This document shows, piece by piece, positions 33,111-41,259 of a stretch of DNA of 64,000 nucleotides; positions within the stretch are counted from its first letter, which is position 1, and the number at the start of each line of letters is the position of its first letter. The DNA lies in NCBI RefSeq assembly GCF_000744785.1, contig NZ_JQMO01000003.1, forward strand, positions 2,914,001 to 2,978,000, given 5' to 3'. Position numbers and translations under genes: made by a program. Origin of the DNA: Kitasatospora azatica KCTC 9699. GTDB lineage: Bacteria > Actinomycetota > Actinomycetes > Streptomycetales > Streptomycetaceae. The notes beneath the pieces were generated by a model. The model had not been told where the DNA came from and made no database searches. It saw only the letters and a list, made by a program, of their open reading frames with translations.

Positions 33111-34037
33111 ATGCCGCGACCGCCGTCCTCGATACGCCCCCAGCCTTCGACCGGGGGTGCCCCCATCGCCGAAAAGGCGTTGGCCTGGGCCTACCTACTG
33201 CCTTCGCTGGCCGTCTTCGCGGTCTTCCTCGGCTATCCGCTGTACCGCACGCTCTATCTGAGCACCCACGGCAACGACCTGTTCGGCGCGCCCACCCGCT
33301 ATGTCGGCCTGCAGCACTACACCGAGCTGCTCGGCTCGGCCCAGTTCGGCCGCACCCTGGTCACCACCGCGCTCTTCGTCCTGCTCACCGTGGTCCCCGG
33401 GGTGCTCGGCGCGCTCGCCCTGGTGCTGCTGCTGGAGAACCGGATCCGCGGTGTGCGGCTGCTCCGCTCGGCCTTCGCACTGCCCTTCGCCTTCTCGGTG
33501 GCCAGCGCCTCGGTCGTCTTCGGGGTCTTCTACAACCCGGCCACCGGCGTGCTCAACGGGCTGCTCTCGCAGGCCGGCCTGGGCCCGGTCGACTGGCTGA
33601 CCGACTCGCACTACGCCCTGGTCTCGGTGGCGGTGACCACGGTCTGGCTCAACCTCGGCTACAACGTGCTGGTGCTCTCCGCCGGGATCGGTTCGATCCC
33701 ACCGGAGATCACCGAGGCGGCCCGGCTGGACGGCGCGGCCGGCTGGCGGCTGGCCCGCTCGGTGACGGTGCCGCTGCTCGGCCCGCACTTGTTCTTCCTT
33801 GTGGTGGTCTCCACCATCAACGCGCTGCAGAGCTTCGGGCAGATCAACATCCTCACCCAGGGCGGCCCGGACGGGGCCTCCCGGACCCTGGTCTACTCCG
33901 TCTACGAGAAGGCCTTCGCCTACGGCTCCAGCGACTTCGGCGCGGCCAGCGCGCAGGCCGTGGTGCTGCTGGTGGTCGTACTGGCCTGCACCGCCGTTCA
34001 GTTCGGCGTGGTGGAGCGGAAGGTGCACTACGCATGA
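33111..34037 (+). CDS. ABC sugar-type permease, MalF/UgpA class
   Basis: Inner-membrane permease of 308 residues with about six transmembrane helices (LAWAYLLPSLAVFAVFLGYP first). It carries the EAA loop EITEAARLDGAAGWRLARSV, which docks the ATPase. The N-terminal 20 codons coincide with a GC-rich repeat element, so the annotated start may be extended by an insertion. It is coupled to the second permease (ATGA). Belongs to the carbohydrate uptake-1 class, which includes glycerol-3-phosphate importers. Confidence 0.92.
   Translation: MPRPPSSIRPQPSTGGAPIAEKALAWAYLLPSLAVFAVFLGYPLYRTLYLSTHGNDLFGAPTRYVGLQHYTELLGSAQFGRTLVTTALFVLLTVVPGVLGALALVLLLENRIRGVRLLRSAFALPFAFSVASASVVFGVFYNPATGVLNGLLSQAGLGPVDWLTDSHYALVSVAVTTVWLNLGYNVLVLSAGIGSIPPEITEAARLDGAAGWRLARSVTVPLLGPHLFFLVVVSTINALQSFGQINILTQGGPDGASRTLVYSVYEKAFAYGSSDFGAASAQAVVLLVVVLACTAVQFGVVERKVHYA
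33135..33165. repeat. Palindromic repeat element of streptomycete type
   Basis: C-rich and G-rich blocks (GCCCCCAG...CGGGGGTGCCCCCAT) form nested stems. From memory, similar palindromic units (cccccag..ctgggggtgccccc) are dispersed through many Streptomyces genomes, mostly between genes. Here the unit lies inside the first codons of the permease gene. Confidence 0.5.
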
Positions 34038-34852
34038 GAGCCTCGCTCGGCCGGCTGGCCGTCTACCTGCTCCTCGCGCTGGCCGCGATCACCGTGGTCT
34101 TCCCGGTCTACTACGCGGTGGCCGGAGCCTTCATGACCAAGGGCGACCTGGCCACGTACCCGCCGGCGCTGGTCCCGCACCGGCTGACGGCGGCGAACTT
34201 CGGCGGCGCCGCCCGCTCGGTGCCGCTGGCCCGCCAGTACGTCAACTCGGCGCTGGTGGCGGGGGTGATCACCGCGGCCCAGCTGCTCACCTCGATCCTG
34301 GCGGCCTACGCGCTGGTCTTCCTGCCGCTGCGGTGGCGCGGCCCGGTCTTCGCGGTCTTCCTGGCCACCCTGATGGTGCCGTGGGAGGCCGTGGTCATCC
34401 CCAACTACCTGACCCTCTCCGGCTGGGGCCTGGGCAACACCTACTTCGGGCTGGTGCTGCCGTTCCTGGCCTCCGGGTTCGGCACCTTCATGCTGCGCCA
34501 GTCCTTCCGCCAGTTCCCGGCCGAACTGCGCGACGCCGCCCGGATCGACGGCGCCGGGCACTGGCGCTTTCTGTGGCGGATCCTGGTGCCGCTCAACCGG
34601 CCCTCGCTGGCCGCGATCGCCATCTACGTCTTCCTGTCGGCCTGGAACCAGTACTTCTGGCCGCTGATCATCACCCGTACCGCGCAGATGCAGACCCTGC
34701 AGATCGGTCTGACCAGCCTGCGCAACGCGGACGCCGCCGACCCCGGGCTGATCCTGGCCGGCGTGCTGCTCTCACTGCTGCCGACGCTGGCCCTGGTGGT
34801 CTTCGGGCAGCGCTTCATCGTCCGCGGGCTGACCGCGGGCGCCGTTCGCTAG
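34034..34852 (+). CDS. ABC sugar-type permease, MalG/UgpE class
   Basis: Permease of 272 residues. The N-terminal helix (VYLLLALAAITVVFPVYYAV) is followed by five more. The EAA loop reads ELRDAARIDGAGHWRFLWRI. FLSAWNQYFWPLIITRT is the conserved W-N-x-Y/F-x-W-P-L segment of UgpE/MalG proteins. Overlaps the first permease by four bases. No ATPase gene is present in the operon; streptomycetes often use one shared ATPase (MsiK) for such importers. Confidence 0.93.
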   Translation: MRASLGRLAVYLLLALAAITVVFPVYYAVAGAFMTKGDLATYPPALVPHRLTAANFGGAARSVPLARQYVNSALVAGVITAAQLLTSILAAYALVFLPLRWRGPVFAVFLATLMVPWEAVVIPNYLTLSGWGLGNTYFGLVLPFLASGFGTFMLRQSFRQFPAELRDAARIDGAGHWRFLWRILVPLNRPSLAAIAIYVFLSAWNQYFWPLIITRTAQMQTLQIGLTSLRNADAADPGLILAGVLLSLLPTLALVVFGQRFIVRGLTAGAVR

Positions 34853-34897
34853 ACACCCCCGAGCTTCACCAGACACATACCCACAGGGAGAGTTGAC

Positions 34898-36274
34898 GTG
34901 CGCAAGCTGTTGGCAGCGACGGTGGTGGCGGGCCTGGCCCTGACCGCCTGCAGTTCCTCGAGCGGGACCGGTGGCGACCAGGCCGGCGGCGCGCCCGGCG
35001 CCCAGGCGCTGCAGGACGCCAAGGGGGTGACCACGGTGACCTTCTGGCACGCGATGACCGGCCAGAACGCCGCCGTGCTGAACGGCCTGGTGGACGCCTT
35101 CAACCAGGCGCACCAGGGCAAGATCGAGGTCAAGCCGGTCTTCCAGGGCACCTACGACGACGTGATCACCAAGTACAAGGCCTCGGTGCAGCAGAAGGGC
35201 ACCCCCTCGCTGGTGCAGATCTACGACATCGGCACCCGCTTCATGGTCGACTCCAAGCAGACCGTCCCGGCCCAGGCCTTCGCGGACAAGGACGGCTACT
35301 CGCTGGCCGACCTCGACCCGGGCATCCGCAACTACTACACGGCGGGCGGCAAGCTGGTCTCGATGCCGTTCAACTCCTCGATGCCGCTGCTGTACCTCAA
35401 CGCGGACGCGTTCAAGGCGGCCGGCCTGGACCCGGCCAAGCCGCCGCAGACGCTGGCCGAGATCGGCGAGGCGGCCAAGAAGCTGACCGTCAAGGACGCC
35501 AACGGCCAGACCACCCAGTACGGGTTCGGCGCCGCGATCTACGGCTGGTTCATCGAACAGCTGCTGGCCGAGTCCGGCACCCTCTACTGCGACCAGGGCA
35601 ACGGGCGCGAGGCCAAGGCCGCCAAGGTGGTCTACAACTCGGCGCAGGGCGCACAGGCCGTCCAGTGGTGGGCGGACCTGGTCAAGGGCGGCTACGCGGT
35701 CAACACCGGGCGGACCACGGCGGACGCCCAGGCGGCGTTCAAGGCCGGGCGGGCGGCGATGAACCTGGAGTCCACCGGCGTGCTCGGCGGCTACACCCAG
35801 GCGGCCAAGTTCACCGTGGCCACCGCCCCCTACCCGAAGATCAACGCGACCGACCCGGGCGGCCCGGCGATCGGCGGGGCCTCGCTGTGGATCGACGGCC
35901 CCGGGCACTCGGACGCCGAGCAGCGGGCCGCCTGGGAGTTCGTCAAGTTCCTCGACGAACCCGCCCAGCAGGCCACCTGGCACACCGGGACCGGCTACTT
36001 CCCGGTCAACCGCAAGGCCCTGGACGACCCCAAGGACCAGGCCTGGCTGGCGAAGTACCCGCAGTTCCAGACCGCGATCGACGAGCTGCACGCGACCAAG
36101 CCCTCGCCCGCCAACGCCGGCTGCCTGCTCGGGGTGATGCCGCAGGCCCGCAAGGGCGTGGAGACCGCGATCGAACAGACCATCAGCGGGGCGAAGACCG
36201 CGCAGCAGGCGCTGGCGGACGCGGCGAAGGAGATCCAGCCCGCGATCGACAGCTACAACAGCTCGGTGGGCTGA
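34898..36274 (+). CDS. ABC substrate-binding lipoprotein, UgpB-like
   Basis: Protein of 458 residues with a lipoprotein signal (MRKLLAATVVAGLALTACSS; lipobox LTAC, Cys at about residue 18). It has the cluster 1 binding-protein pattern: TFWHAMTGQNAAVLNGLVDA, FQGTYDDVITKYKASVQQKG, LYLNADAFKAAGLDPAKPPQ and ATWHTGTGYFPVNRKAL. The last pattern resembles glycerol-3-phosphate binding proteins (UgpB), which agrees with the phosphoesterase upstream. The ligand is inferred. The GTG at 34898 has GGGAGAG upstream. Likely co-transcribed with both permeases. Confidence 0.9.
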   Translation: MRKLLAATVVAGLALTACSSSSGTGGDQAGGAPGAQALQDAKGVTTVTFWHAMTGQNAAVLNGLVDAFNQAHQGKIEVKPVFQGTYDDVITKYKASVQQKGTPSLVQIYDIGTRFMVDSKQTVPAQAFADKDGYSLADLDPGIRNYYTAGGKLVSMPFNSSMPLLYLNADAFKAAGLDPAKPPQTLAEIGEAAKKLTVKDANGQTTQYGFGAAIYGWFIEQLLAESGTLYCDQGNGREAKAAKVVYNSAQGAQAVQWWADLVKGGYAVNTGRTTADAQAAFKAGRAAMNLESTGVLGGYTQAAKFTVATAPYPKINATDPGGPAIGGASLWIDGPGHSDAEQRAAWEFVKFLDEPAQQATWHTGTGYFPVNRKALDDPKDQAWLAKYPQFQTAIDELHATKPSPANAGCLLGVMPQARKGVETAIEQTISGAKTAQQALADAAKEIQPAIDSYNSSVG

Positions 36275-36535
36275 GCGCCCGGCCCGAGGTTGACGACCGC
36301 CGACGACCGCCGCCCCGGCTCGGGTGCGGCGGTCCATCGTGTACGGAACGTCAAGCTGCGGCGAAGTTTCCCGGGAAGATGGTGAACCCGACTTCTATAC
36401 CCATCAGTTCGTCAGATATTCTCCGGCGGACTCTCCGTCATTGGCCCGTACTGCGACACCATCGGGCCCGACGGTCCACCACTGCGCGCTCCGACGACCC
36501 CCGGTCGGCGCGGATCTCCGTGAGGTGCTCTCCTT

Positions 36536-37825
36536 ATGCGTCGTCCCTTTGCTCTCATGGCGGCCACCGCGCTCGCCTCGACCGCCGTCCTGGCCGGAGC
36601 GCACGCCGCGCTCGCCGCGCCGTTCGCGGTCCCGGCCGTGGCGCTGCCCGCCGTCGCGGGCTCCGGCAGCCCCGCCCCCTCGCTCTCCGCCAAGCCGTCG
36701 GCCAAGCCCTCCGAGAAGGGCGACGACTCGCACAAGACCACCGAGGGCACCGAGGGCTCGGCCGGCGAGTCCGACCAGGACAAGGCCGACATCGACAAGA
36801 AGGTCCCCAAGGACGCCCGGCCGAAGCTGCAGGTCGAGGGCCTGCGGCACAAGGTGGACGCCGGCGACGAGACCGAGTTCACCGTTGAGCTGACCAACCG
36901 CTCCGGCAGCGACCTGGTCTACTACCCCTCGGTCAAGGTGCAGGACAAGGCGGGCGACCTGGACAACGCCTCGCTGACCCTGGACTACCGCCACGGCAAG
37001 CAGGACTGGCAGCACAGCACCATCCCCGCCTGGATGAACGACGTGCGCCTGCTCGGCCCGCTGGACGACAGCGGCGTGCCCTCGCCGGACGGCCTGGTCT
37101 TCGTCAAGGCCGGGAAGTCGGTCCAGTTCAAGATCAAGCTCGGCCTGCCGGACGACGCGCCGACCGGCCCGGCCTACGTGCAGTTCCTCGCCTACTGGGC
37201 GCCGGTGGACGCGGACAAGCAGCCGACCGCGGCCGGCGAGCTGTCGGCCAGCGCGCCGAGCTTCTTCTGCATCGGCGAGGGTGACGACGACCACCACCAC
37301 CCGTCGGGCAGCCCGTCGGCCAGCGCTTCGCACACCGGCAAGCCCTCGCCGAGCGCCTCGGCCTCGCACTCCGCCTCGCCCTCGGCCTCGGTGACCGTCT
37401 CGGCCACCCCGTCGGCCACGCCGTCCGCCTCGGTCAGCGAGAGCAAGTCCACCTCGCCCTCGCCGTCCGCCTCGGTCAGCGAGAGCAAGTCCACCTCGCC
37501 GTCGCCGTCCGCCAGTGCGACCAAGAGCACCTCGCCCTCGGCCTCCGCTTCGGCTCCTGCCTCGGCGAGCGCCTCCGCCTCGGACTCCGACGCGCCGGTG
37601 ACCCCGTTCCCGGTCACCCCGCCGAAGCCGGTCGCGGTGCCGATCCCGGCCACCGCGGTGCAGCAGGCCAAGGCCGCGGCCACCACGGACGAGAAGGCCC
37701 TGGCCTCCACCGGTGGCGGCAGCGACGCCACCCCGATCGCCATCGCCGGTGCCACGGTGCTGGCCGCCGGTGTCGGCACGCTGGTGCTGGTGCGTCGCCG
37801 CAAGCAGGGCTCGCGTCACGCCTGA
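36536..37825 (+). CDS. LAxTG sortase-anchored wall protein
   Basis: Protein of 429 residues. A signal peptide (MRRPFALMAATALASTAVLA) ends near AHAALAA. Residues about 100-240 form a beta-rich domain (LQVEGLRHKVDAGDETEFTV, LTNRSGSDLVYYPSVKVQDK, WAPVDAD). A Ser/Pro/Ala/Thr wall-spanning region of about 130 residues contains SVSESKSTSPSPSA repeats. The sorting signal LASTG is followed by a hydrophobic helix (TPIAIAGATVLAAGVGTLVL) and RRRKQGSRH. LAxTG is the class E sortase motif of streptomycetes. The beta domain resembles those of two proteins at 44.3 and 46.3 kb. Covalently attached to peptidoglycan if the signals are used. Confidence 0.9.
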   Translation: MRRPFALMAATALASTAVLAGAHAALAAPFAVPAVALPAVAGSGSPAPSLSAKPSAKPSEKGDDSHKTTEGTEGSAGESDQDKADIDKKVPKDARPKLQVEGLRHKVDAGDETEFTVELTNRSGSDLVYYPSVKVQDKAGDLDNASLTLDYRHGKQDWQHSTIPAWMNDVRLLGPLDDSGVPSPDGLVFVKAGKSVQFKIKLGLPDDAPTGPAYVQFLAYWAPVDADKQPTAAGELSASAPSFFCIGEGDDDHHHPSGSPSASASHTGKPSPSASASHSASPSASVTVSATPSATPSASVSESKSTSPSPSASVSESKSTSPSPSASATKSTSPSASASAPASASASASDSDAPVTPFPVTPPKPVAVPIPATAVQQAKAAATTDEKALASTGGGSDATPIAIAGATVLAAGVGTLVLVRRRKQGSRHA

Positions 37826-37881
37826 CCCTGCTCAGGGAGGGGCCGGCAGTGACCTCCTGACCGACTGAGTTCCGGTGCTCC

Positions 37882-37913
37882 GGGCCCGTCCGCGCAGCCG
37901 CTCGGACGGGCCC
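37882..37913. terminator. Hairpin after the wall-protein gene
   Basis: An 11-bp perfect stem (37882-37892 with 37903-37913) and a 10-base loop stand 57 bases past the stop. No T tract. The next gene begins about 115 bases on. Confidence 0.7.
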
Positions 37914-38029
37914 GTGGTGCGTGGCACGGCATCCGGGCTCGCCCTGGCGGCCACTCGGGGCCGGTCTGCTGTTCGCACTGATCGCATAGGATGTCCGGCC
38001 GAGGGGGCCGGTGCGGGGAAGAGGAACAG

Positions 38030-39388
38030 GTGCGCGGAGCGAGCGCGGATGAGGGCGTGACGGATTACGGGTCGAACACCGGCCGGATCTGGTTCCTCCC
38101 TGTCCGCAGACACCACGCCCTGCTGGTGGTCTGGACCGTCATCTGGTTCCTGATCGTCGAGCCCAGCGGCGGCTTCTCCTGGCACTACCTGCGCCAGGGC
38201 GAACAGCTGCTGTTCAGCTCCGAGCACGGCGGCGGCCTCTCGCTCTACGCACACCATCCCGAACTGCAGATCGGTCCGGTGAGCCTGGCGGCCGCCCGAC
38301 TCTTCGCACCCTTCCCCGAACACCTCGGGCAGGTGCTGGCCGAGGGCACCATGTCCGCGCTCGGACTGGTGATGCTGGTCCTGGTCGGCCGCACCGCCGC
38401 CTGGTACTACCGCGGCACCGGCACCAACCACCGCCGGCTGCAGCAGCGGATCCTGATCGCGGGCCTCGCCTTCATCCCGATGTGGGTCGAGGTCTCGGTG
38501 CGCTTCGCGCACCTGGACGACGTGCTGGCGCTGTTCTTCACCATGCTGGCCGTGCACTCGCTGGTGCGCAGCAAACCGGTGGCCGTCGGCGTCTTCCTGG
38601 CCCTCGCGGTCGACTCCAAGCCCTGGGCGATCTCCTTCCTGCCGCTCATCCTGGTGCTGCCCAGAGCGGACTGGAAGCGCTCGGTGCTCTGGTTCGGCGG
38701 ACTCGTGGCGATCGCCTGGCTGCCGTTCTACCTGGGCAACCTGGGCTCGCTGCAGGCCGCCAAGTTCACCATCCCCAACCAGCCGGCCTCCTCGCTGCGC
38801 TGGCTCGGCGTCTCCGACCCGTCCACCCCCTGGTGGGACCGCCCGGCGCAGTTCGCGATCGGCATGGGACTGGGCGCGCTGGCGGTGCGGCGCGGGCGCT
38901 GGCCGGCCGTGGTGCTGATCGGCGCCAATGCCCGGATCCTGCTCGACCCGAGCGTCTACACCTACTACACGGCCTCGATCCTGCTCGGCACGCTGCTCTG
39001 GGACGCGGTCGGCCAGAAGCGGCTGGTCCCGTGGTGGAGCTGGATCGCGCTGGCCTCGCTCTACGGCGGCACGCTGCTGATCCCGTCCGACTCGGCCAAG
39101 GGCATGGTCCGCCTCGCCTTCGTGGTGGTCTCCACGGCCTACGTGCTGCTCTGGCCGACCAAGCAGCCCCGGCGGGGTCGCGGTGGCCGCGGCAGTCGCG
39201 GCGGCGGCGGTGGTCAGCGCGGCGGCCGGGCCCAGGTCGAGCGGGACACCCTGGCGCTGACCCCGGTGACCGTCCCGGTGCCGGTCGGCAGCGGCGACAG
39301 CGGCGGCGGCCGACGCGGCCGGGGCCGGGGCACGGTGCCCCGGCCGGGCGTCGGCGAGACCCGGGCGCCGGCTACGACGCGCGCCTGA
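38030..39388 (+). CDS. Polytopic membrane protein, glycosyltransferase-like
   Basis: Protein of 452 residues with at least eight hydrophobic segments (HALLVVWTVIWFLIVEPSGG, IGMGLGALAVRRG, AFVVVSTAYVLLWP), loop motifs RFAHLDDVLALFFTMLAVHS and ALAVDSKPWAISFLP, and a basic Gly/Arg-rich C-terminal tail (RRGRGGRGSRGGGGGQRGGR). The architecture resembles lipid-linked-sugar glycosyltransferases of the GT-C type (GT87-like mannosyltransferases), with the DD in LDD as possible catalytic residues. The assignment is tentative. The GTG at 38030 follows GAAGAGGAAC; later GTGs are possible. Its 3' end overlaps the convergent MIP gene by 17 bases. Confidence 0.65.
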   Translation: MRGASADEGVTDYGSNTGRIWFLPVRRHHALLVVWTVIWFLIVEPSGGFSWHYLRQGEQLLFSSEHGGGLSLYAHHPELQIGPVSLAAARLFAPFPEHLGQVLAEGTMSALGLVMLVLVGRTAAWYYRGTGTNHRRLQQRILIAGLAFIPMWVEVSVRFAHLDDVLALFFTMLAVHSLVRSKPVAVGVFLALAVDSKPWAISFLPLILVLPRADWKRSVLWFGGLVAIAWLPFYLGNLGSLQAAKFTIPNQPASSLRWLGVSDPSTPWWDRPAQFAIGMGLGALAVRRGRWPAVVLIGANARILLDPSVYTYYTASILLGTLLWDAVGQKRLVPWWSWIALASLYGGTLLIPSDSAKGMVRLAFVVVSTAYVLLWPTKQPRRGRGGRGSRGGGGGQRGGRAQVERDTLALTPVTVPVPVGSGDSGGGRRGRGRGTVPRPGVGETRAPATTRA

Positions 39389-40169
39389 GCGACTCCGCTC
39401 CGACCCGCTGCGCGGGAAGCTCCACCGGCCGCTCCACCGGCTTCCCCACCGGCCGCTCCACCTCGGTCTGGTCGGCAGGCCGCGGCCGCGGCCCGAAGAC
39501 CAACGCCAGCAGCAGCAGTCCGATCACCGCACCCACCACCTGGGCCAGCACGAAGCCGGGCACTGAGACCGGAGCGATGCCGGTCTGGCTGTCGCTGAGC
39601 GAGCGCGCCACGGTCAGCGCCGGGTTGGCGAAGCCGCCCGAGGCGGTGGCCCAGATCCCGGCCGTCACCCAGCCCGCCACCGCCACCGGCACCTTGCGCT
39701 GCTGCCCGCCCCGAGCGAGCCCGAAGGCGACCAGCAGCAGCACCCCGGTGGCCACCACCTCGCCGGTCCACTGGGCCGCCCCGCTGCGCACCTGGTGCGC
39801 CGCGCCCAGCGAGTCCTGATCGAACATCAGGCCGGCCACCGCCACCCCGGCCACCGCCCCACCCAACTGGCCGAGCAGGTACCCCGCGAGCTCGCGGGCG
39901 CGCAGTGCCTGGGCGGTGCCCCGGTTCGTCCACCAGACCCCGGCCGTGATCAGCGGATTGAGATGGCCCCCCGAGACCGGGGCGAAGACGGTGATCAGCA
40001 CGCCGAGCGCGCAGACCGAGGCGACGGTGTTGGTCAGCAGCTGGACCCCGCCGTCCTGGCTGAGTGCGGCCGCCTGCAGTCCGGAGCCGACCACGGCCAG
40101 GGCCAGCAGGCCGGTACCGACGGCCTCGGCGGCGACTCTGCGGCCGAGCGAGGGAATGCATAGGATCAT
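39372..40169 (-). CDS. MIP-family channel (aquaporin/glycerol facilitator)
   Basis: Protein of 265 residues with six membrane helices and the two pore motifs. The first is GGHLNPLIT (NPL instead of NPA) and the second is GGFANPALTVAR, with the R of the selectivity filter. The N-terminus (RVAAEAVGTGLLALAVVGSG) carries the AEF/AEx-G-T-x-L signature. Some NPx variants are arsenite or small-solute channels in ars operons, but no ars genes are present. The ATG at 40169 is the first start compatible with the MIP N-terminus. The C-terminal tail is hydrophilic with REPV-like repeats. Convergent overlap of 17 bases with the preceding gene. Confidence 0.9.
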   Translation of the reverse strand: MILCIPSLGRRVAAEAVGTGLLALAVVGSGLQAAALSQDGGVQLLTNTVASVCALGVLITVFAPVSGGHLNPLITAGVWWTNRGTAQALRARELAGYLLGQLGGAVAGVAVAGLMFDQDSLGAAHQVRSGAAQWTGEVVATGVLLLVAFGLARGGQQRKVPVAVAGWVTAGIWATASGGFANPALTVARSLSDSQTGIAPVSVPGFVLAQVVGAVIGLLLLALVFGPRPRPADQTEVERPVGKPVERPVELPAQRVGAESLRRAS

Positions 40170-40287
40170 TCGACCATCGTCTGTTCGCGGGCAGCAGCTC
40201 ACAATGCCCGGCAGGATGGCGGTATCTCCAAGCTTGCCCGCCCGCCGCCCGAGCACCGCTCGGAGACTCGCACGGAGCTGGTGCCGC

Positions 40288-40318
40288 TTGACCCTCACGT
40301 GACGTCAGGGCCCAGGGT
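40288..40318 (+). promoter_or_regulatory. TipA/MerR-type promoter with operator
   Basis: TTGACC (-35, 40288-40293), a 19-base spacer and CAGGGT (-10-like, 40313-40318) fit MerR-controlled promoters, which use long spacers. The spacer begins in a near-perfect palindrome CCCTCACGTGACGTCAGGG (40292-40310), similar to the tipA operator (CTCACGTCACGTGAG). It lies 30 bases before the regulator's start, suggesting autoactivation. Confidence 0.6.
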
Positions 40319-40347
40319 GGTGCTCCAGCAAGGAGGGAGGAACCGGG

Positions 40348-41112
40348 ATGACGGACTACTCGGTCGGCGAGGTCGCGAAGGTCGCCAAGGTGACCGTGCG
40401 GACCCTGCACCACTACGACCGGATCAGGCTGCTGTCGCCCAGCGGACGCACCGCCGCCGGCTACCGGCGCTACCAGGACGCGGACCTGGACCGGCTGCAG
40501 CGGATCCTGTTCTACCGCGAGCTCGGCTTCTCCCTCGAAGAGATCGCGGCCATCCTGGACGACGATTCCACCACCCCCAGCGAGCACCTCAGGCGTCAGC
40601 ACGCCCTGCTCAAGGACCGGATCCGTCACCTGGAGACCCTGGCCGCGGCCGTCGAACAAGCCATGGAGGCGACCACGATGGGCATCCAGCTCACCCCCGA
40701 GGAGAAGTTCGAGGTCTTCGGACCCGAGTACGACCAGGCCTGGGAGACCGAGGCCGAGCAGCGCTGGGGCGATTCCGAGGCCTGGCACGAGTCGCAGCGC
40801 CGCACCGCCTCGTACGGCAAGGCCGACTGGGAGCGGATCACGGCCGCGCAGGCCGCGTTCAACGAGCGCCTCGCCGCCGCGATGAAGGCCGGCGAGGCCC
40901 CCGACAGCGGCCCGGCCATGGACCTCGCCGAGGAGCACCGCCGGCAGATCTGCGACACCTTCTACGACTGCGGCTACCCCATGCACCGCTGCCTGGCCGA
41001 AATGTACGTCGCGGACCCGCGCTTCACGGCGACCTACGAGAAGGTCGCGCCCGGCCTGGCCCAGTGGCTGCACGACGCGATCCTGGCCAACGCGACCCGC
41101 GCCGGACACTGA
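40348..41112 (+). CDS. MerR-family regulator with TipAS domain (TipA-like)
   Basis: Protein of 254 residues. The MerR winged helix-turn-helix covers residues 1-75 (YSVGEVAKVAKVTVRTLHHY, GYRRYQDADLDRLQRILFYR), followed by a coiled-coil dimer helix (80-110) and a TipAS-type antibiotic-sensing domain (LTPEEKFEVFGPEYDQAWET, ERLAAAMKAGEAPDSGPAMD, EEHRRQICDTFYDCGYPMHR, LAEMYVADPRFTATYEKVAP). TipAL binds thiopeptides and activates its own promoter. Three cysteines occur in CDTFYDCGYPMHRC. The ATG follows AAGGAGGGAGGA. The operator-like palindrome upstream supports autoregulation. Confidence 0.93.
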   Translation: MTDYSVGEVAKVAKVTVRTLHHYDRIRLLSPSGRTAAGYRRYQDADLDRLQRILFYRELGFSLEEIAAILDDDSTTPSEHLRRQHALLKDRIRHLETLAAAVEQAMEATTMGIQLTPEEKFEVFGPEYDQAWETEAEQRWGDSEAWHESQRRTASYGKADWERITAAQAAFNERLAAAMKAGEAPDSGPAMDLAEEHRRQICDTFYDCGYPMHRCLAEMYVADPRFTATYEKVAPGLAQWLHDAILANATRAGH

Positions 41113-41138
41113 GCGAAAAACTTTTTGAAGTCACCTGC

Positions 41139-41161
41139 AACCCCCTCGGGGGATGGACGTC
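41139..41161 (+). promoter_or_regulatory. ECF sigma promoter AAC-N16-CGTC (copy 1)
   Basis: AAC (41139-41141), 16 bases, CGTC (41158-41161) fits the common ECF promoter form. The surrounding 56 bases are identical to those around the second copy at 44216-44238. It drives the envelope protein gene at 41260. Confidence 0.75.
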
Positions 41162-41167
41162 TATCAA

Positions 41168-41223
41168 GGTGAGAGCAAGGGGAACGGGACCGGCCAGGCC
41201 GGACTGAGTCGGTCGCTCTCACC
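41168..41223 (+). ncRNA. Structured 5' leader, copy 1
   Basis: GGTGAGAGC (41168-41176) can pair with GCTCTCACC (41215-41223), enclosing an inner CCGGC/GCCGG hairpin. The same arrangement recurs upstream of the second envelope gene with changed loop and spacer bases. This is a candidate cis-acting RNA element, inferred from two copies only. Confidence 0.4.
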
Positions 41224-41259
41224 ACACCGAAGACACCCACGCCCTTGGGGGGTTGCGTC

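Noticed and set aside
30800..33166. A 788-codon minus-strand frame opposite the phosphoesterase
   Set aside because: Gly/Val/Arg-rich low-complexity translation without motifs; the plus strand has a signal peptide and metal-binding residues.
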